From Olsenella uli (GTDB taxonomy: Bacteria > Actinomycetota > Coriobacteriia > Coriobacteriales > Atopobiaceae), in the NCBI RefSeq assembly GCF_016900775.1, contig NZ_JACJKN010000022.1, forward strand, positions 1 through 32,266: a stretch of DNA of 32,266 bases. The letters are read 5' to 3'. Positions 15,702 to 25,600 of the stretch are shown here, piece by piece. Positions within the stretch are counted from its first letter, which is position 1. Each line of letters opens with the position of its first letter. The notes beneath the pieces are model-generated. The model did not search any database and had not been told where the DNA came from. It saw only the letters and a program-made list of their open reading frames with translations. A program made the translations under genes and the position numbers.

Positions 15702-16819
15702 GTCAAACTCCTCAAGGCGTGAGCAACCGTCCAAGTATCCTCCCGCGTGAGGTATGGCCCCATCGGCAGGCTGAGAACCTCCTTGCACAGGCGCTCGGTC
15801 ACCGGGCAGGGCAACAGCAGGCGGCCGCCGGCAAACGCGAGCTGCTCGTGCATGGGCTTGGGATAGTAGACGTTCGTGGGGACGCCCCGTGACATGAGCG
15901 CGGCCTGAAGCTCGTCACGGTCAACGCCATCGGGACAAATCACGGTATACTGCGCCCACGAGCTCAGATACCCCTCGAGAACCGACGGCGTCTTGTAAGA
16001 AGTGCTCCCAAGCAGCCCCTCGTACCACACCGCGCGCTCGTTCACGTCATCCAGCTCGTGCTCCGCGAACGCCGCGAGCTTCACGCGCAAGATTGCCGCC
16101 TGGATGGTATCGAGACGGCTGTTCATGCCAACGCGGACGTTGTCGTATTTCATCGAGCCCTTGCCATGTACGGCGTAGCTGCGAATGAGCGTCGCCCATT
16201 CATCGCTATCAGTGAAGATGGCTCCACCGTCGCCGTAGCAACCCAAGGGCTTTGCAGGAAAGAAGCTCGTCGTCGAGATGTCGCCGAAGGAGCAGGCACG
16301 TCTCTCGCCGATGGCACCACCAAAGCCCTGAGCACCATCCTCGAGCAGAAGGAGCTCTTCGCTTTCGCACACCCTGCGAATCGAGGGGTAATCCGCCGGC
16401 TGTCCAAACAGGTCAACAGCGATAACCGCCCGAGGGATGAGCCCCTGCCCCCGCGCCAGGGCACAAGCGGGAGCAATCTGAGAGGGGTCGATATTGAAGG
16501 TATCCTCAAGTATGTCAACAAAGACTGGGGTGGCACCGACGGCGGAAACGACCTCGCCTGAAGAGAAGAACGTGAAGTCCGGCACGATGACGGCATCACC
16601 CGCACCGATCCCCCACGCCATGAGAGCGAGCTGCAGCGCGTCCGTTCCGTTACCACAGGAGATGCAATGCTTAACCCCAACGTAATCGGCAAGCTCTTGC
16701 TCCAGCAGGGAAACGGAATCGCCTCCGATGAAGCGACCAGCAGCAACAGTATCCATAAGCGCCGCGTCGATATCCTCCTTGAGAGCAACGTGCTGCGCCC
16801 TCAGATCCCTGAATTCCAT
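15695..16819 (-). CDS. wbpE: DegT/DnrJ/EryC1/StrS aminotransferase, WbpE-like
   Basis: 374 residues. PLP fold type I sugar aminotransferase. Visible features are FRDLRAQ at the start, the phosphate loop GNGTDAL (~57-62), EDGAQGFG with Asp161 for the pyridine nitrogen, and the Schiff-base Lys190 in SFFPAKPLGCYGDGGA. WbpE transaminates UDP-2-acetamido-2-deoxy-3-oxo-glucuronate at C3, using glutamate. The call rests on the family plus immediate neighbours WbpD, WbpB and WbpA; other 3-amino-sugar transaminases (e.g. FdtB-like) look similar. The start lies 2 nt after the stop of the acetyltransferase gene and the stop overlaps the flippase start. Confidence 0.87.
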   Translation of the reverse strand: MEFRDLRAQHVALKEDIDAALMDTVAAGRFIGGDSVSLLEQELADYVGVKHCISCGNGTDALQLALMAWGIGAGDAVIVPDFTFFSSGEVVSAVGATPVFVDILEDTFNIDPSQIAPACALARGQGLIPRAVIAVDLFGQPADYPSIRRVCESEELLLLEDGAQGFGGAIGERRACSFGDISTTSFFPAKPLGCYGDGGAIFTDSDEWATLIRSYAVHGKGSMKYDNVRVGMNSRLDTIQAAILRVKLAAFAEHELDDVNERAVWYEGLLGSTSYKTPSVLEGYLSSWAQYTVICPDGVDRDELQAALMSRGVPTNVYYPKPMHEQLAFAGGRLLLPCPVTERLCKEVLSLPMGPYLTREDTWTVAHALRSLTC

Positions 16820-16821
16820 GA

Positions 16822-17385
16822 CTAGCCAATCTCCCTAAGCTCGTCACCGTTCTTCTCGTAGCGTCGCCCGCACGAGGGGCAGGTCAAGTCGTCGGACAGC
16901 ACGGCTCCGCATTCGCAGGCCCAGCCGACTTGGCGCGCCGGCACGCCAAGCATGAGTGCGTGGGCGGGGACGTCCGCGGTCACGACGGCGCCGGCGCCAA
17001 TCATTGCCCACTCCCCTATCTCATGCCCGCACACGATTGTGGCATTTGCCCCGATGGAGGCACCGGTGCGCACAAGTGTCCTGAGGTAGTTGGCCGCGCC
17101 CTTGGGGTACTTGGCACGCGGGGTGAGATCGTTTGTGAAGACGCAGGACGGCCCACAGAACACCCAGTCGCCAAGCTCCACGCCCTGATAGATGGAAACG
17201 TTGTTCTGAATCTTCACGCCATCGCCGATGGTGACATCGTTCGCAACGTTCACGTTCTGTCCAAGGCTGCAGCCCTCACCAACCCGCGCACCAGACTGGA
17301 TGTGGCAGAAATGCCACACCTTGGTGCCATCGCCGATGGTGGCCCCCTCGTCAATGACCGCCGTAGGGTGCACGAATGCAGCCAC
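16822..17385 (-). CDS. wbpD: Hexapeptide-repeat N-acetyltransferase, WbpD-like, with C-terminal zinc ribbon
   Basis: 187 residues from GTG 17385, whose first base overlaps the last base of the preceding TAG (TAGTG); GGGGGAG is the ribosome site. The N-terminal 140 residues form left-handed beta-helix hexads (for example VIDEGATIGDGTKVW, IGDGVKIQNNVSIY, IGANATIVCGHEIG), as in WbpD, which acetylates the 3-amino group of UDP-GlcNAc3NA with acetyl-CoA. VFTNDLTPRAKYP is the typical loop. The C-terminus adds CECGAV and CPSCGRRY, a four-Cys zinc ribbon seen in a subset of these enzymes. Its place between WbpB and WbpE supports the assignment. Confidence 0.88.
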   Translation of the reverse strand: MAAFVHPTAVIDEGATIGDGTKVWHFCHIQSGARVGEGCSLGQNVNVANDVTIGDGVKIQNNVSIYQGVELGDWVFCGPSCVFTNDLTPRAKYPKGAANYLRTLVRTGASIGANATIVCGHEIGEWAMIGAGAVVTADVPAHALMLGVPARQVGWACECGAVLSDDLTCPSCGRRYEKNGDELREIG

Positions 17386-18461
17386 TAGAACTCCCCCATC
17401 ATGTCAAGCGTCGAACAGTCCGTGAGCGGCAGCCTCACAGGCTTGCCCGTCCGCTGGCTCTGGTAGATTGCAAGCACCGCTTCGAGTGCCGCGCGGCCAG
17501 CATGGGCGTCCACATAGGGCGTCGTGTGCTTGGCGATGGCGTCGGCCATGTCGGCGAAGAGCGCCGTGTGGCCATTTCCATAGACGTTGGATGTGGCCTC
17601 CTTAAGGCCTTGGTTCTCGACGTCCCCTTTCTCCTCACTCGCGAAGTCCCAGACGTCAATGTTGTTCGTCGAGGTGCCGCCAATCTTGACAGTTCCGGTC
17701 TCGCCAAAGAGATAGAACGTCTCCTCGAGGTTCTTGGGGTAGACGTTGACCGTGCCCTCGACCGTGGCGACAGCGCCATTTGCAAAGGTGAGCACCGCCA
17801 CGCCCACGTCCTCTGCCTCAAGGTAGTCGTGGAAGCGCTGGCGCGTCTGGCCGTAGACCTCTACGAGCTCGTCGCCCATCATCCACCGCAGCAGGTCGAT
17901 GCCGTGAATGCACTGGTTCATGAGGCAGCCGCCGTCCTCAGCCCACGTGCCGCGCCACGGCGCCTGCTCGTAGTAGCTCTTGTTGCGATTCCAACGGACG
18001 TGGATAGAGCCGTGGGAGAGCCGGCCGAAGCGCCCCGCTTCGAGAGCCGCACGCGTCTTCTGGACGGCAACGTTGAAGCGGTTCTGGTGGCATGCCGAGA
18101 CGAGCACGCCGCGCTCCTCGGAGCGGCGGATGATCTCATCCGCGTCTGCCATGGACATGGCCATGGGCTTCTCGATGATGACGTTCACGCCAGCATCGAT
18201 GCAGTCGAGCGCGATGGCGGCGTGCTTGCCGCTTTCGGTGGCGATGGAGACGAGCTCGAGCTCAGGATGCTCTATGAGGAGCATGTGGTAGTCGGTGTAG
18301 CGCGCGATAGAAGCATCGCCCTCAAGTCCGTGCTTGGCAAGGACATCTTCCATCCGATCAGGGACGACGTCGCAGACTGCGACGATGTCGAATTCGTTGC
18401 GCACCGCAGCAGCGATATGATTGGTCGAGATGCGACCACAGCCAATAAGAGCGTACTTCAT
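17385..18461 (-). CDS. wbpB: Gfo/Idh/MocA-family NAD-dependent oxidoreductase, WbpB-like
   Basis: 358 residues. N-terminal Rossmann domain with IGCGRIS (~6-12) and the family's EKPMAMS (97-103); Lys98 is the usual catalytic or cofactor-contact residue. The C-terminal alpha/beta domain holds GGCLMNQCIHGIDLLRWMMG (His186 in the substrate region). WbpB oxidises C3 of UDP-GlcNAc-uronate to the 3-keto sugar, which WbpE then aminates. It begins directly at the WbpA stop (ATAAATG, zero gap) and its stop overlaps the acetyltransferase start by one base. Confidence 0.88.
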   Translation of the reverse strand: MKYALIGCGRISTNHIAAAVRNEFDIVAVCDVVPDRMEDVLAKHGLEGDASIARYTDYHMLLIEHPELELVSIATESGKHAAIALDCIDAGVNVIIEKPMAMSMADADEIIRRSEERGVLVSACHQNRFNVAVQKTRAALEAGRFGRLSHGSIHVRWNRNKSYYEQAPWRGTWAEDGGCLMNQCIHGIDLLRWMMGDELVEVYGQTRQRFHDYLEAEDVGVAVLTFANGAVATVEGTVNVYPKNLEETFYLFGETGTVKIGGTSTNNIDVWDFASEEKGDVENQGLKEATSNVYGNGHTALFADMADAIAKHTTPYVDAHAGRAALEAVLAIYQSQRTGKPVRLPLTDCSTLDMMGEF

Positions 18462-19781
18462 TTATAGCACCTCGATGTTGTCGCGCTTCTCGACAGCCTT
18501 CATGGCATTCTTGGTGTCGAAGACAACCTGAGCGTGAGCCTGCACCATGTCGTAGTCGACGTTGGTATGGGCACAAGTGACCATAACGAGATCGGCAGCC
18601 TCAAGAGCCTCAGGCGTCAGCTCGGGGATGGAAGCGCGCTCAACGCCCTTGAAGCGATAGCTGGACACCCACGGATCAAAGTAGGTGACGTTGGCGCCGC
18701 GCTTCTCAAGGCACTCAATCACGCGAAGAGCTGGACTCTCGCGGTAGTCATCGATGTCCTGCTTGTAGGCCACCCCCAGGACGAGCACGTTAGCGCCACA
18801 GATGGCCTTCTGCGAGCGGTCGGAGAGCAGGCGCTCGGCGCGCTCCACGCAGTACTCGGGCATGCGGTCGTTCACCATCATGGACGCCTCGATCATCGAG
18901 GTGTGGAAGCCGTACTCACGCGCCTTCCAGGAGAGATAGTAAGGATCGAGTGGGATGCAGTGACCACCGAGGCCAGGACCAGGATAGAACGCCGTGAAGC
19001 CGTAAGGCTTGGTCTTGGCAGCCTCGATGACCTCCCAAATGTCGATACCCATGCGGTCACAGAGCTGGGCGAGCTCGTTAACCAGGCCGATGTTCACGTT
19101 GCGGTAGGTGTTCTCGAGAATCTTCTCCATCTCGGCGACGGCCGGACTGGAGACGCGAGTCACGCCACCCTCAAGCACGGACTCGTAGACGCTGGCGATG
19201 AGGTCGAGCGCCTCCGCGCCGATAGCCCCCACCACCTTGGGCGTATTCTTGGTTTTATAGATGAGGTTGCCCGGATCGACGCGCTCGGGCGAAAAGCCCA
19301 GGTAGAACTCAGTTCCGCAGGTGAGGCCGGAGCCCTTTTCCAGGATTGGTCGAATGAGGTCCTCGGTGGTGCCGGGGTAGGTAGTAGACTCAAGGACCAC
19401 CATCACACCCTTCTTAAGGTAAGGGGCAATTTCGCGAGCCGAGCTCTCCATGTACGACGTATCCGGCTGCTGGTGAATATCCAGCGGCGTAGGAACGCAG
19501 ATGGCAACAAAGTCACACTCGGAGACGCGGGAGAAGTCAGTCGTAGCCTCGAGGCGGCCCTCGGTGACGAGCTCCGCCAAGTCCTCCTGCACAACATCGC
19601 CGATGTAGTTCTCGCCGGCGTTGACCTTGTCGACCTTCGCCTGCTGAACGTCAAAGCCAATGGTCCTGAAGCCCGCCTTGGCTTTCTCGACCGCTAGCGG
19701 CAGACCAACGTAACCAAGGCCAACCGTCCCGCACACCAGCGCGCGGCTCTCGATTGCCTGCCTAATCTCAGTGGTATTCAT
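18462..19781 (-). CDS. wbpA: UDP-N-acetylglucosamine 6-dehydrogenase, WbpA-like
   Basis: 439 residues, first gene of the wbp run, with GGGGAG seven nt before the ATG. Nucleotide-sugar dehydrogenase of three domains: NAD-binding GTVGLGYVGLPLA (~18-30), VPTPL (~97-101), central ETYRN-like ILENTYRNVNIGLVNE (~221-236), catalytic Cys275 in PGLGGHCIPLDPYYL, and the C-terminal VLGVAYKQDIDDYRESPA. It oxidises C6 of a UDP-HexNAc to the uronate in two NAD-dependent steps. The adjacent WbpB/D/E set makes the GlcNAc-type WbpA the best reading over WecC (ManNAc) or Ugd (glucose). Confidence 0.92.
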   Translation of the reverse strand: MNTTEIRQAIESRALVCGTVGLGYVGLPLAVEKAKAGFRTIGFDVQQAKVDKVNAGENYIGDVVQEDLAELVTEGRLEATTDFSRVSECDFVAICVPTPLDIHQQPDTSYMESSAREIAPYLKKGVMVVLESTTYPGTTEDLIRPILEKGSGLTCGTEFYLGFSPERVDPGNLIYKTKNTPKVVGAIGAEALDLIASVYESVLEGGVTRVSSPAVAEMEKILENTYRNVNIGLVNELAQLCDRMGIDIWEVIEAAKTKPYGFTAFYPGPGLGGHCIPLDPYYLSWKAREYGFHTSMIEASMMVNDRMPEYCVERAERLLSDRSQKAICGANVLVLGVAYKQDIDDYRESPALRVIECLEKRGANVTYFDPWVSSYRFKGVERASIPELTPEALEAADLVMVTCAHTNVDYDMVQAHAQVVFDTKNAMKAVEKRDNIEVL

Positions 19782-19814
19782 ATGACAGCTCCCCTGCCCG
19801 CATGCCTGAAAACA

Positions 19815-19844
19815 CCTATTCGGTCATTTTACGGTACGAATAGG
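19815..19844 (-). promoter_or_regulatory. Inverted repeat upstream of the wbpA-like gene
   Basis: CCTATTCG (19815-19822) and CGAATAGG (19837-19844) are exact 8-bp arms around 14 AT-rich nt. On the minus strand TTGGCA overlaps the first arm and TAAAAT follows at 15 nt, a possible but short-spaced promoter. The site could be an internal promoter/operator or an attenuator between the GT4 gene and the wbp run. Confidence 0.35.
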
Positions 19845-19875
19845 CTTGCCAAAACGTTTCCATGAACAATCCCCG

Positions 19876-21303
19876 TCACGAAGAAAGGGGCGATTCGTTG
19901 GGGCTGCGACAACTCCCCATCGAAGAAACAAGGCGCTCTGCAAGCTCGGGATACGAATAGCGCCTAACCCGCTCAGCCGCCCTGGAATCACGGTACGTCA
20001 GACCCTTCTCGGACCATTGGAGGTAGAGCCCGCCAACAAACGATACAAGGTCATCGTAGGTTTCCTTGTCCGCCTCTTCATAGCACATGCCTGCCCCGCA
20101 GTCCTCGATGAGGCAGCGAAGGTCAGAGCCAGGGATGTCTCCGGCGCACAGGCCGATTATCGGAACGTCCCTGCTCAGGTACTCGAACACTTTCCCGGTA
20201 AGAACGCCGGTCTGTTTTGAATTGTTCCAACTGGCAACAACGAGCGCCGATGCCCGATCCTGCAGCGCCAGGGCCTCGTCACGCGGAAGCAGGCCATGGT
20301 CGAAGGTGGGTACGTCGGGATACTCCCGCGCAAAGCGCTGGAAGAGATGGGATGTGGTCCCCGCATACTCCACTCGAACACGGGAAAGGTCAAGCCACCC
20401 TCTCCTAGAGGCCTCTTCTATTGCCATAAACAGGGGGGACAGATCCATCCTGCAAGTATCATCAGAGTACAAGGTGCCGGTATAGACGAAAAGGAAGCAA
20501 TCCGAACGCTGTCGCCCGGACACGGACACCTCGTCAGGGTCAAAGCCGTTAACGAGGACGGCCGACGGGCACGTCCCATCAAGATACAGGTTCTCGAGTG
20601 TCCCCTGGCTCACGGCGGTAATCAGATCTGCACGGCTGGTAACTTCCTGAGCAAGTCGGCGATTGGACGGGGTGTCGGTTCGCACCGAGTTGACAATGGG
20701 GTCCCTGAAGTCGGCGACCCAAAGCACGTTGCAATGAGCGCCCTTTATGCCTGCGGCAAGCAGGTGCGGCCAGAGAGGGCCGTACGTGGAAATCATGACG
20801 TCAAAGGAATCCCATTCGACCCTCGCACGAGCTCCGGCACGGACGAGCGCTCTGCCGCACCACCCGTCGACGAGCTCGTATATCCTCTCAGGGAGGCTGC
20901 TGGTAAGCGCGGCGTCGAGCTTCTGGTTTTTCTCGCCAGACAGGGCGCCGGATTGAGCGGGCGTGTCTGGAGCATGGCGTTGAGCGCCTCCGGCGGAGCG
21001 AGACTTCAAGGCATCGAGAGCGTTGCGACCGAGGTTGAAAACGGCGTTGGAAAAGGCCTGGCCAACCGAATGGGGAATCTCAACTGTGGTAAACCACCGC
21101 ATGTCCTTTTCAAGCGCCGGGTCCTTTGCATAGGGCTTGCTCTGAAACACCCCCCGCTTGTAGCTCTTGGAATTGGTAAGCACGGTTACCTCGCAGCCGT
21201 TCTCCTTTGCGAGGTACTTGGCGAACTTGGTCCATCGGATAGAGGCGACTGCCTGGACGGGAGCGATGTACTCGCTGATAATAAGTACCTTCTTGTTTTT
21301 CAT
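19876..21303 (-). CDS. GT4-like glycosyltransferase (GT-B fold)
   Basis: 475 residues. ATG 21303 is chosen over GTG 21318 because GGGA then sits at normal distance and the protein opens MKNKKVLIISEYIAPVQAVA, the expected first strand and loop with the acceptor region. The N-terminal domain has a variable Ser/Gly/Arg-rich insert (~100-135), then DVMISTYGPLWPHLLA and VLWVADFRDPIV (~200-215), common in this family. The C-terminal domain shows FLFVYTGTLY (~275) and KVFEYLSRDVPIIG (~405-420), with E-x7-like acidic residues. It probably adds a sugar to the lipid-linked repeat. It is separated from wbpA by 94 bp and divergent from the GT2 gene at 21455. Confidence 0.82.
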   Translation of the reverse strand: MKNKKVLIISEYIAPVQAVASIRWTKFAKYLAKENGCEVTVLTNSKSYKRGVFQSKPYAKDPALEKDMRWFTTVEIPHSVGQAFSNAVFNLGRNALDALKSRSAGGAQRHAPDTPAQSGALSGEKNQKLDAALTSSLPERIYELVDGWCGRALVRAGARARVEWDSFDVMISTYGPLWPHLLAAGIKGAHCNVLWVADFRDPIVNSVRTDTPSNRRLAQEVTSRADLITAVSQGTLENLYLDGTCPSAVLVNGFDPDEVSVSGRQRSDCFLFVYTGTLYSDDTCRMDLSPLFMAIEEASRRGWLDLSRVRVEYAGTTSHLFQRFAREYPDVPTFDHGLLPRDEALALQDRASALVVASWNNSKQTGVLTGKVFEYLSRDVPIIGLCAGDIPGSDLRCLIEDCGAGMCYEEADKETYDDLVSFVGGLYLQWSEKGLTYRDSRAAERVRRYSYPELAERLVSSMGSCRSPNESPLSS

Positions 21304-21397
21304 GCCGTCCCAAACCACGCACGCTTGTCATCATCCGGCACATAATACTACGCTACATTAATTCGTACGTATGTAAGTCAAAGCAGATGGCCGGGGC

Positions 21398-21427
21398 TTG
21401 GAGATGACCTGATAGTATGGATATACT
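21398..21427 (+). promoter_or_regulatory. Probable promoter of the GT2-DUF2304 pair
   Basis: TTGGAG (21398-21403), 18-nt spacer, TATACT (21422-21427), with the TTG start codon 27 nt further on. The opposite gene has TTGACT on the minus strand nearby, without an equally good -10 box. Confidence 0.5.
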
Positions 21428-21454
21428 TGTCCGTCATACAACGAAGGGTTACCC

Positions 21455-22156
21455 TTGCGCGCTCTCGTTATAATACCCGCATACAATGAGGAAGAGTCCA
21501 TCGTTTCCGTCGTCCAGAGCGTCAAAGCCGCGGGTTTTGACTACCTTGTCATTAATGATGGGTCGCGCGACCGTACGCTCGCGCTCTGCCACGAGCACGG
21601 CATCAACGTTTTGGATCTCCCGCGCAACCTGGGCATTGGCGGTGCCGTTCAGGCGGGTCATCTATACGCACGACAGCACGGCTATGACGTAGACGTCCAA
21701 TTTGATGGGGACGGGCAGCACGACGCCCGCTATGTCGGCGCCCTGGTTGAGAGGGTGTCCAAAGGCGCGGACCTCGTTATCGGATCGCGCTATCTCGAGA
21801 AGACCGAGGGGTTTCAGTCCACCGCCCTCAGACGCGTTGGAATCAAATGGCTCTCTTGGTGGATAGGGCTGTTCTGCAGAAAAGTCGTTACCGATCCGAC
21901 GTCCGGCTTCAGGGCCTGCGGCAGGCGCGCAATCGACCTTTTTTGCGAGAACTACCCGGTCGACTACCCCGAGCCCGAGTCCATCGTGACCGCGATGAAG
22001 CGTGGGCTTGCGATAGACGAGGTTCCAGTTGTCATGCACGAGCGACAGGGAGGCACCTCATCGATCTCCGCGCTCTCGAGCGTCTATTACATGGTTAAGG
22101 TGACGCTTGCCATCGTCATCTCGGCCCTTACCAGCACACCACGCCACAAAGGATAG
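21455..22156 (+). CDS. GT2-family glycosyltransferase, DPM1/GtrB-like
   Basis: 233 residues from TTG 21455, with AAGGG about 6 nt upstream. GT-A motifs are complete: LVIIPAYNEEESI (~4-16), LVINDGSRD (~31-39), NLGIGGAVQAG (~58-68) and VDVQFDGDGQHD with the metal-binding DxD (~80-91), then DLVIGSRY. This subclass transfers a sugar to a polyprenyl phosphate or adds a branch from the cytoplasmic side. A terminal hydrophobic stretch (VYYMVKVTLAIVISAL) may attach it to the membrane. The DUF2304 gene follows 10 nt later; the two families are regularly paired in surface-glycan loci. Confidence 0.9.
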   Translation: MRALVIIPAYNEEESIVSVVQSVKAAGFDYLVINDGSRDRTLALCHEHGINVLDLPRNLGIGGAVQAGHLYARQHGYDVDVQFDGDGQHDARYVGALVERVSKGADLVIGSRYLEKTEGFQSTALRRVGIKWLSWWIGLFCRKVVTDPTSGFRACGRRAIDLFCENYPVDYPEPESIVTAMKRGLAIDEVPVVMHERQGGTSSISALSSVYYMVKVTLAIVISALTSTPRHKG

Positions 22157-22166
22157 AGGTGGCTTC

Positions 22167-22544
22167 ATGAACATGCTCTACAACATTATCTTTCCGCTGC
22201 TCTGCCTTGCCTTCATGGCGTATGTGCTCAGACTCGTCTCGAAGGGGCGTCTCACCCTCAAGTACTCCCTGCTCTGGCTTGTCCTCTCCGTCGCCATGCT
22301 TCTCATCTGTCTTTTCAGCAAGCAAGTAGGCGACTTCACCTACCTTCTGGGCTTCAAGGTCTTCTCCAACTTCGTCTTTGTTGCCGGGCTGTGCTTTCTC
22401 CTCATCATCACGCTTGCCCTCAGCTCCATCGTGAGCAAGCAGGCCAGCGCGATTAAGACACTCACCCAGCGTCTTGCCCTCGCCGAAAAGCAGATTGAGG
22501 AGCTGCGTGAGTCATCCTCCGCCTCGGATACCCCGTCGATATGA
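22167..22544 (+). CDS. DUF2304 small membrane protein
   Basis: 125 residues. ATG 22167 is preferred (GAGGTGG five nt upstream); a longer frame to 22107 overlaps the previous gene. Three hydrophobic segments occupy ~3-20, ~33-50 and ~65-90, with the conserved KGRLTLKYSLLWL motif between the first two. A charged coiled-coil-like tail (QRLALAEKQIEELRE) ends the protein. DUF2304 proteins accompany DPM1-like GT2 enzymes and probably hold them or their lipid sugar at the membrane; the exact role is not established. A perfect hairpin starts right at the stop codon. Confidence 0.85.
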   Translation: MNMLYNIIFPLLCLAFMAYVLRLVSKGRLTLKYSLLWLVLSVAMLLICLFSKQVGDFTYLLGFKVFSNFVFVAGLCFLLIITLALSSIVSKQASAIKTLTQRLALAEKQIEELRESSSASDTPSI

Positions 22545-22582
22545 GAGCTGCCCTGAACGCGATAGGGCGTTCAGGGCAGCTC
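22545..22582. terminator. Bidirectional hairpin terminator between convergent genes
   Basis: GAGCTGCCCTGAACGC (22545-22560) and GCGTTCAGGGCAGCTC (22567-22582) are perfect 16-bp arms around a 6-nt loop. It begins at the base after the DUF2304 stop and lies 31 nt beyond the stop of the convergent CotH gene. No T-run flanks it. Confidence 0.75.
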
Positions 22583-22613
22583 GAGGCGCATCTCCAGCCC
22601 AATGACAGGGCCC

Positions 22614-25600
22614 TTATGCAGACCATCCGTTGGCAGAAAGCCAGTCAAGTCGAGCGATGAGCCAGTTTCTGAAGTACTCGACGTTCTCTCGATACGTCGG
22701 ATACGGGTCATTGCAGTTGTGGAATGACGTCAGACCCCAAAGCACCTCATTCATCGCCTGGGAAGCGCCCACCTCGTTTACCAGCGAGTCCAAGCCTCCC
22801 GACGGCCGTACCAGATCCTCGATCAACGGAGTAAGGATGCTGACAAACTCCCTCTTGGTCAGCTCCTGCACCTGAGAAGAAGCGGTAAACCAATTCCCAA
22901 TGACAAACCACTTAGGATTGGGGAATTCCGGGTTCTCGTTTCTGATGCCGAAAGAGGCATCGAAATCCCAGACGGGGCCACCGTAGAAGATCTGCTTCAC
23001 GCCATTCTCAGCGTCAGCAGAACCAGGCAGGTAGTAGTAGGCAGAGGAGGTCGTAAAGTCAACGTTCTTGGCGAACTCATTCATCAAGTACAGCTTGGAG
23101 AGGGACTCCACGTCAGCATACTCATCAAGTGACTTCCCCGTGCTGGGGTTGACGCCCCCGTTTCCGGCAGCATCAATTGCCTCCTGCATCAGCTCGCTGA
23201 TATAGAGCATCTGAGCATAGGAGAGATTCCCGGGCTCCTTGACCACGAAGGCACCCACCGACGTCATGAACCAGCATCGCTCTGACTTGTAATACGCCGT
23301 GTCGAACTCGGTGAGGTATCCCCCGGAGATATCTGCGGGATTCTTGACCCCGACCACATATTGGAACGTCTGGCCGTACTTGTTTATCGCCTGAGCAGTC
23401 GGAAGCTCGTCAAGATCGACGTCGGGATTTGCCTCCTCGATATCGTCCTCGAGCTTGTGGATGTCGACCCTGCCCCCGTTAATCTCAACCTTCTCGCTCA
23501 GCAGATAGCTCCCCCGGTATTCGCCGTCATAATAGAGGTCGATGGGCGCACACTCAGGCGTGAAATCGAGACCGAGCTTTTGGGCAAGCTGATACGCGAC
23601 AGTGCTGTGAAGCAGGGTGGCGTCATTCGCGTTGGCAAGGAGCACCCAGGTCTTTGCCTCGTTATCCTCATCTCCCGTCTCAAGCAGGTCGGTCTTCTTA
23701 TCGAGCTTGATCTGGTAGGGCTTCTTGTTGCTCGCGCTCCAGGTCGTGTTTCCCCTTCCCTTGATCTGACTCAGCTCCCCGTTATAGACAACCGAGCCGT
23801 CGGGATTAACGAGGAGCATGTGCCCCTTTGCCTTTGCCGAGTGATCGGGGCTGCCATCGACAAACGGGCGTCCCTCGTTGGCGGGGTCCTCGCTGACCAG
23901 ATACATGGCGCGCACGTTGGCGGACATCATGATTGCGAGCGTCCTCGTACGAGCTCCGGAGGACGTTTTGAACGAAATGGTCCTGACCCCATCACGCAAC
24001 GCGAGGCTCGTCAAATCAAAGGAGGATCCGCTCTCTATTCTCTTGAAGTCGCCGCCGTTTATCGAGAAGAGCAGGCTGGAAGAGCCCGCAAAGTCCTCGA
24101 ATGAAAGCACGACGTCACCCAAGTTGGCATGCGCAGGCAGGAAGAGATACGGGGTGTCGCCAACAAAGGTCGCAACAACTCGCGCCTTCTCGTCCTCCCC
24201 CACCGACGCGGCGAAGGTGGGAACGAGCATGCCGTCATTGTCAGCATGCCACGTGGTCGCACCCTCCACGCGCGTCCCGCGAAGCACGTAGCCAACGCGC
24301 CCAAGGCCCAGATAGCTCTCGGACCCCACGGAGAATAGCCCCGCACGGCATGCGTGGGTCTTCTCGTCGATGTAATAGCGCTGCAGCTCGCCGCCATCGT
24401 ACGCCCCGGTGATGAGCCACCCCGGATTCTCGAGGCGGCCATCGTTGTCCGCAAGATAGACGAGACCGGTCTCCGGGTCCTCCCAGCGCCCGCGAACGAC
24501 ATAGCCCCTCTGGGTGCCGAACGCCCACCATCCGCACTCATCCTCACTGATGAGCCCGGTGACGACCTTAGACCCAGAGAACCAGTAGCGCTGGAGACCG
24601 TCGCCAAAGGAATCCGTGACGAGCCAGCCCTCCGTCTTGATGATTCCCTCGTTGTCCGCAAACACGCGGTCGGCGCCAAAGACCCTGCCTCCGCGCAGGA
24701 CATAGCCTTGGTCGGGCATCCCGTAGAACTGAAGGCCATCAATCGTGAAGAAGCCGGTCTTTGCGCGAAGCGAACCGTCCTCCTGCCGCTCAAGCCAATA
24801 CCTCTGGAGGTTGCCCCCATCATAGGCTCCGGTCACAACCCACCCTGCGGTCTGCTCGAGCAAGCCATCGTTATTGGCGAGAAGGACGGTATCGCCCTCT
24901 GCCAGCTTGCCTCGCAGCACGTAGCCGTAACGCGTGACGTAATGATCCCAGCCATCTCCTGAATAGCCAGGCTGACAGGCATGGGAGGCGGCGTTGACGT
25001 AGTAGCGCTGGAGGCCATCGCCATACTCATCGGTAACGACCCAGCCGGGAGATTCGAGCACGCCGTCGTTGTTCGCAAGATACACATACCCCGTATTGGG
25101 GTCCGTGTACTTGCCCCTCACCACATAGCCCTCTGGGCGGGCATACGCCCACCATCCATCCGATGCCTTGATGAGCTCGGACGTCACGACCTTGCCAGAC
25201 TCAATCCAATACCGCTGCAGCCCCTGCCCAAAGCCATCGGTGACGAGCCAGCCAGACTGCTGGACGTTTCCGTCGTTGTCTGCCCACACCATGCCGTCGG
25301 CCGTCACCGTACCGCTTCTCAGCGTGGTGCCGTCCTCCTTGGTGTAGTGCGTCCCGTCATCGGACCATCCCACCACTGCCCCGTGGAGATCCGGATCTAT
25401 GTAGTAGCGCTCTAGGGCTCCCCCGGTGAACTCACCCGTGACGTTCCATCCAGGCGAAAGGAGCTTCCCGTCGTTGTCTGCGAAGTAGATGACGTCCCCT
25501 GCAACATAGCGGCCGCGCACCACATAGCCCTCGGGACGCGCATAGGCCCAATATCCATCCAGCGTGTCAATGAGGAGATTTCTTACGAGAGTGCCGTCCG

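Noticed and set aside
15702-15788. Longer start for the flippase (456 residues)
   Set aside because: The added residues lie inside the aminotransferase gene. GTG 15701 has GAGGAG at the right distance and gives a normal Wzx N-terminus.
18534-19697. 387-residue plus-strand frame
   Set aside because: Antisense to the wbpA-like gene, whose catalytic and NAD motifs are complete. Long antisense frames are common in GC-rich genes.
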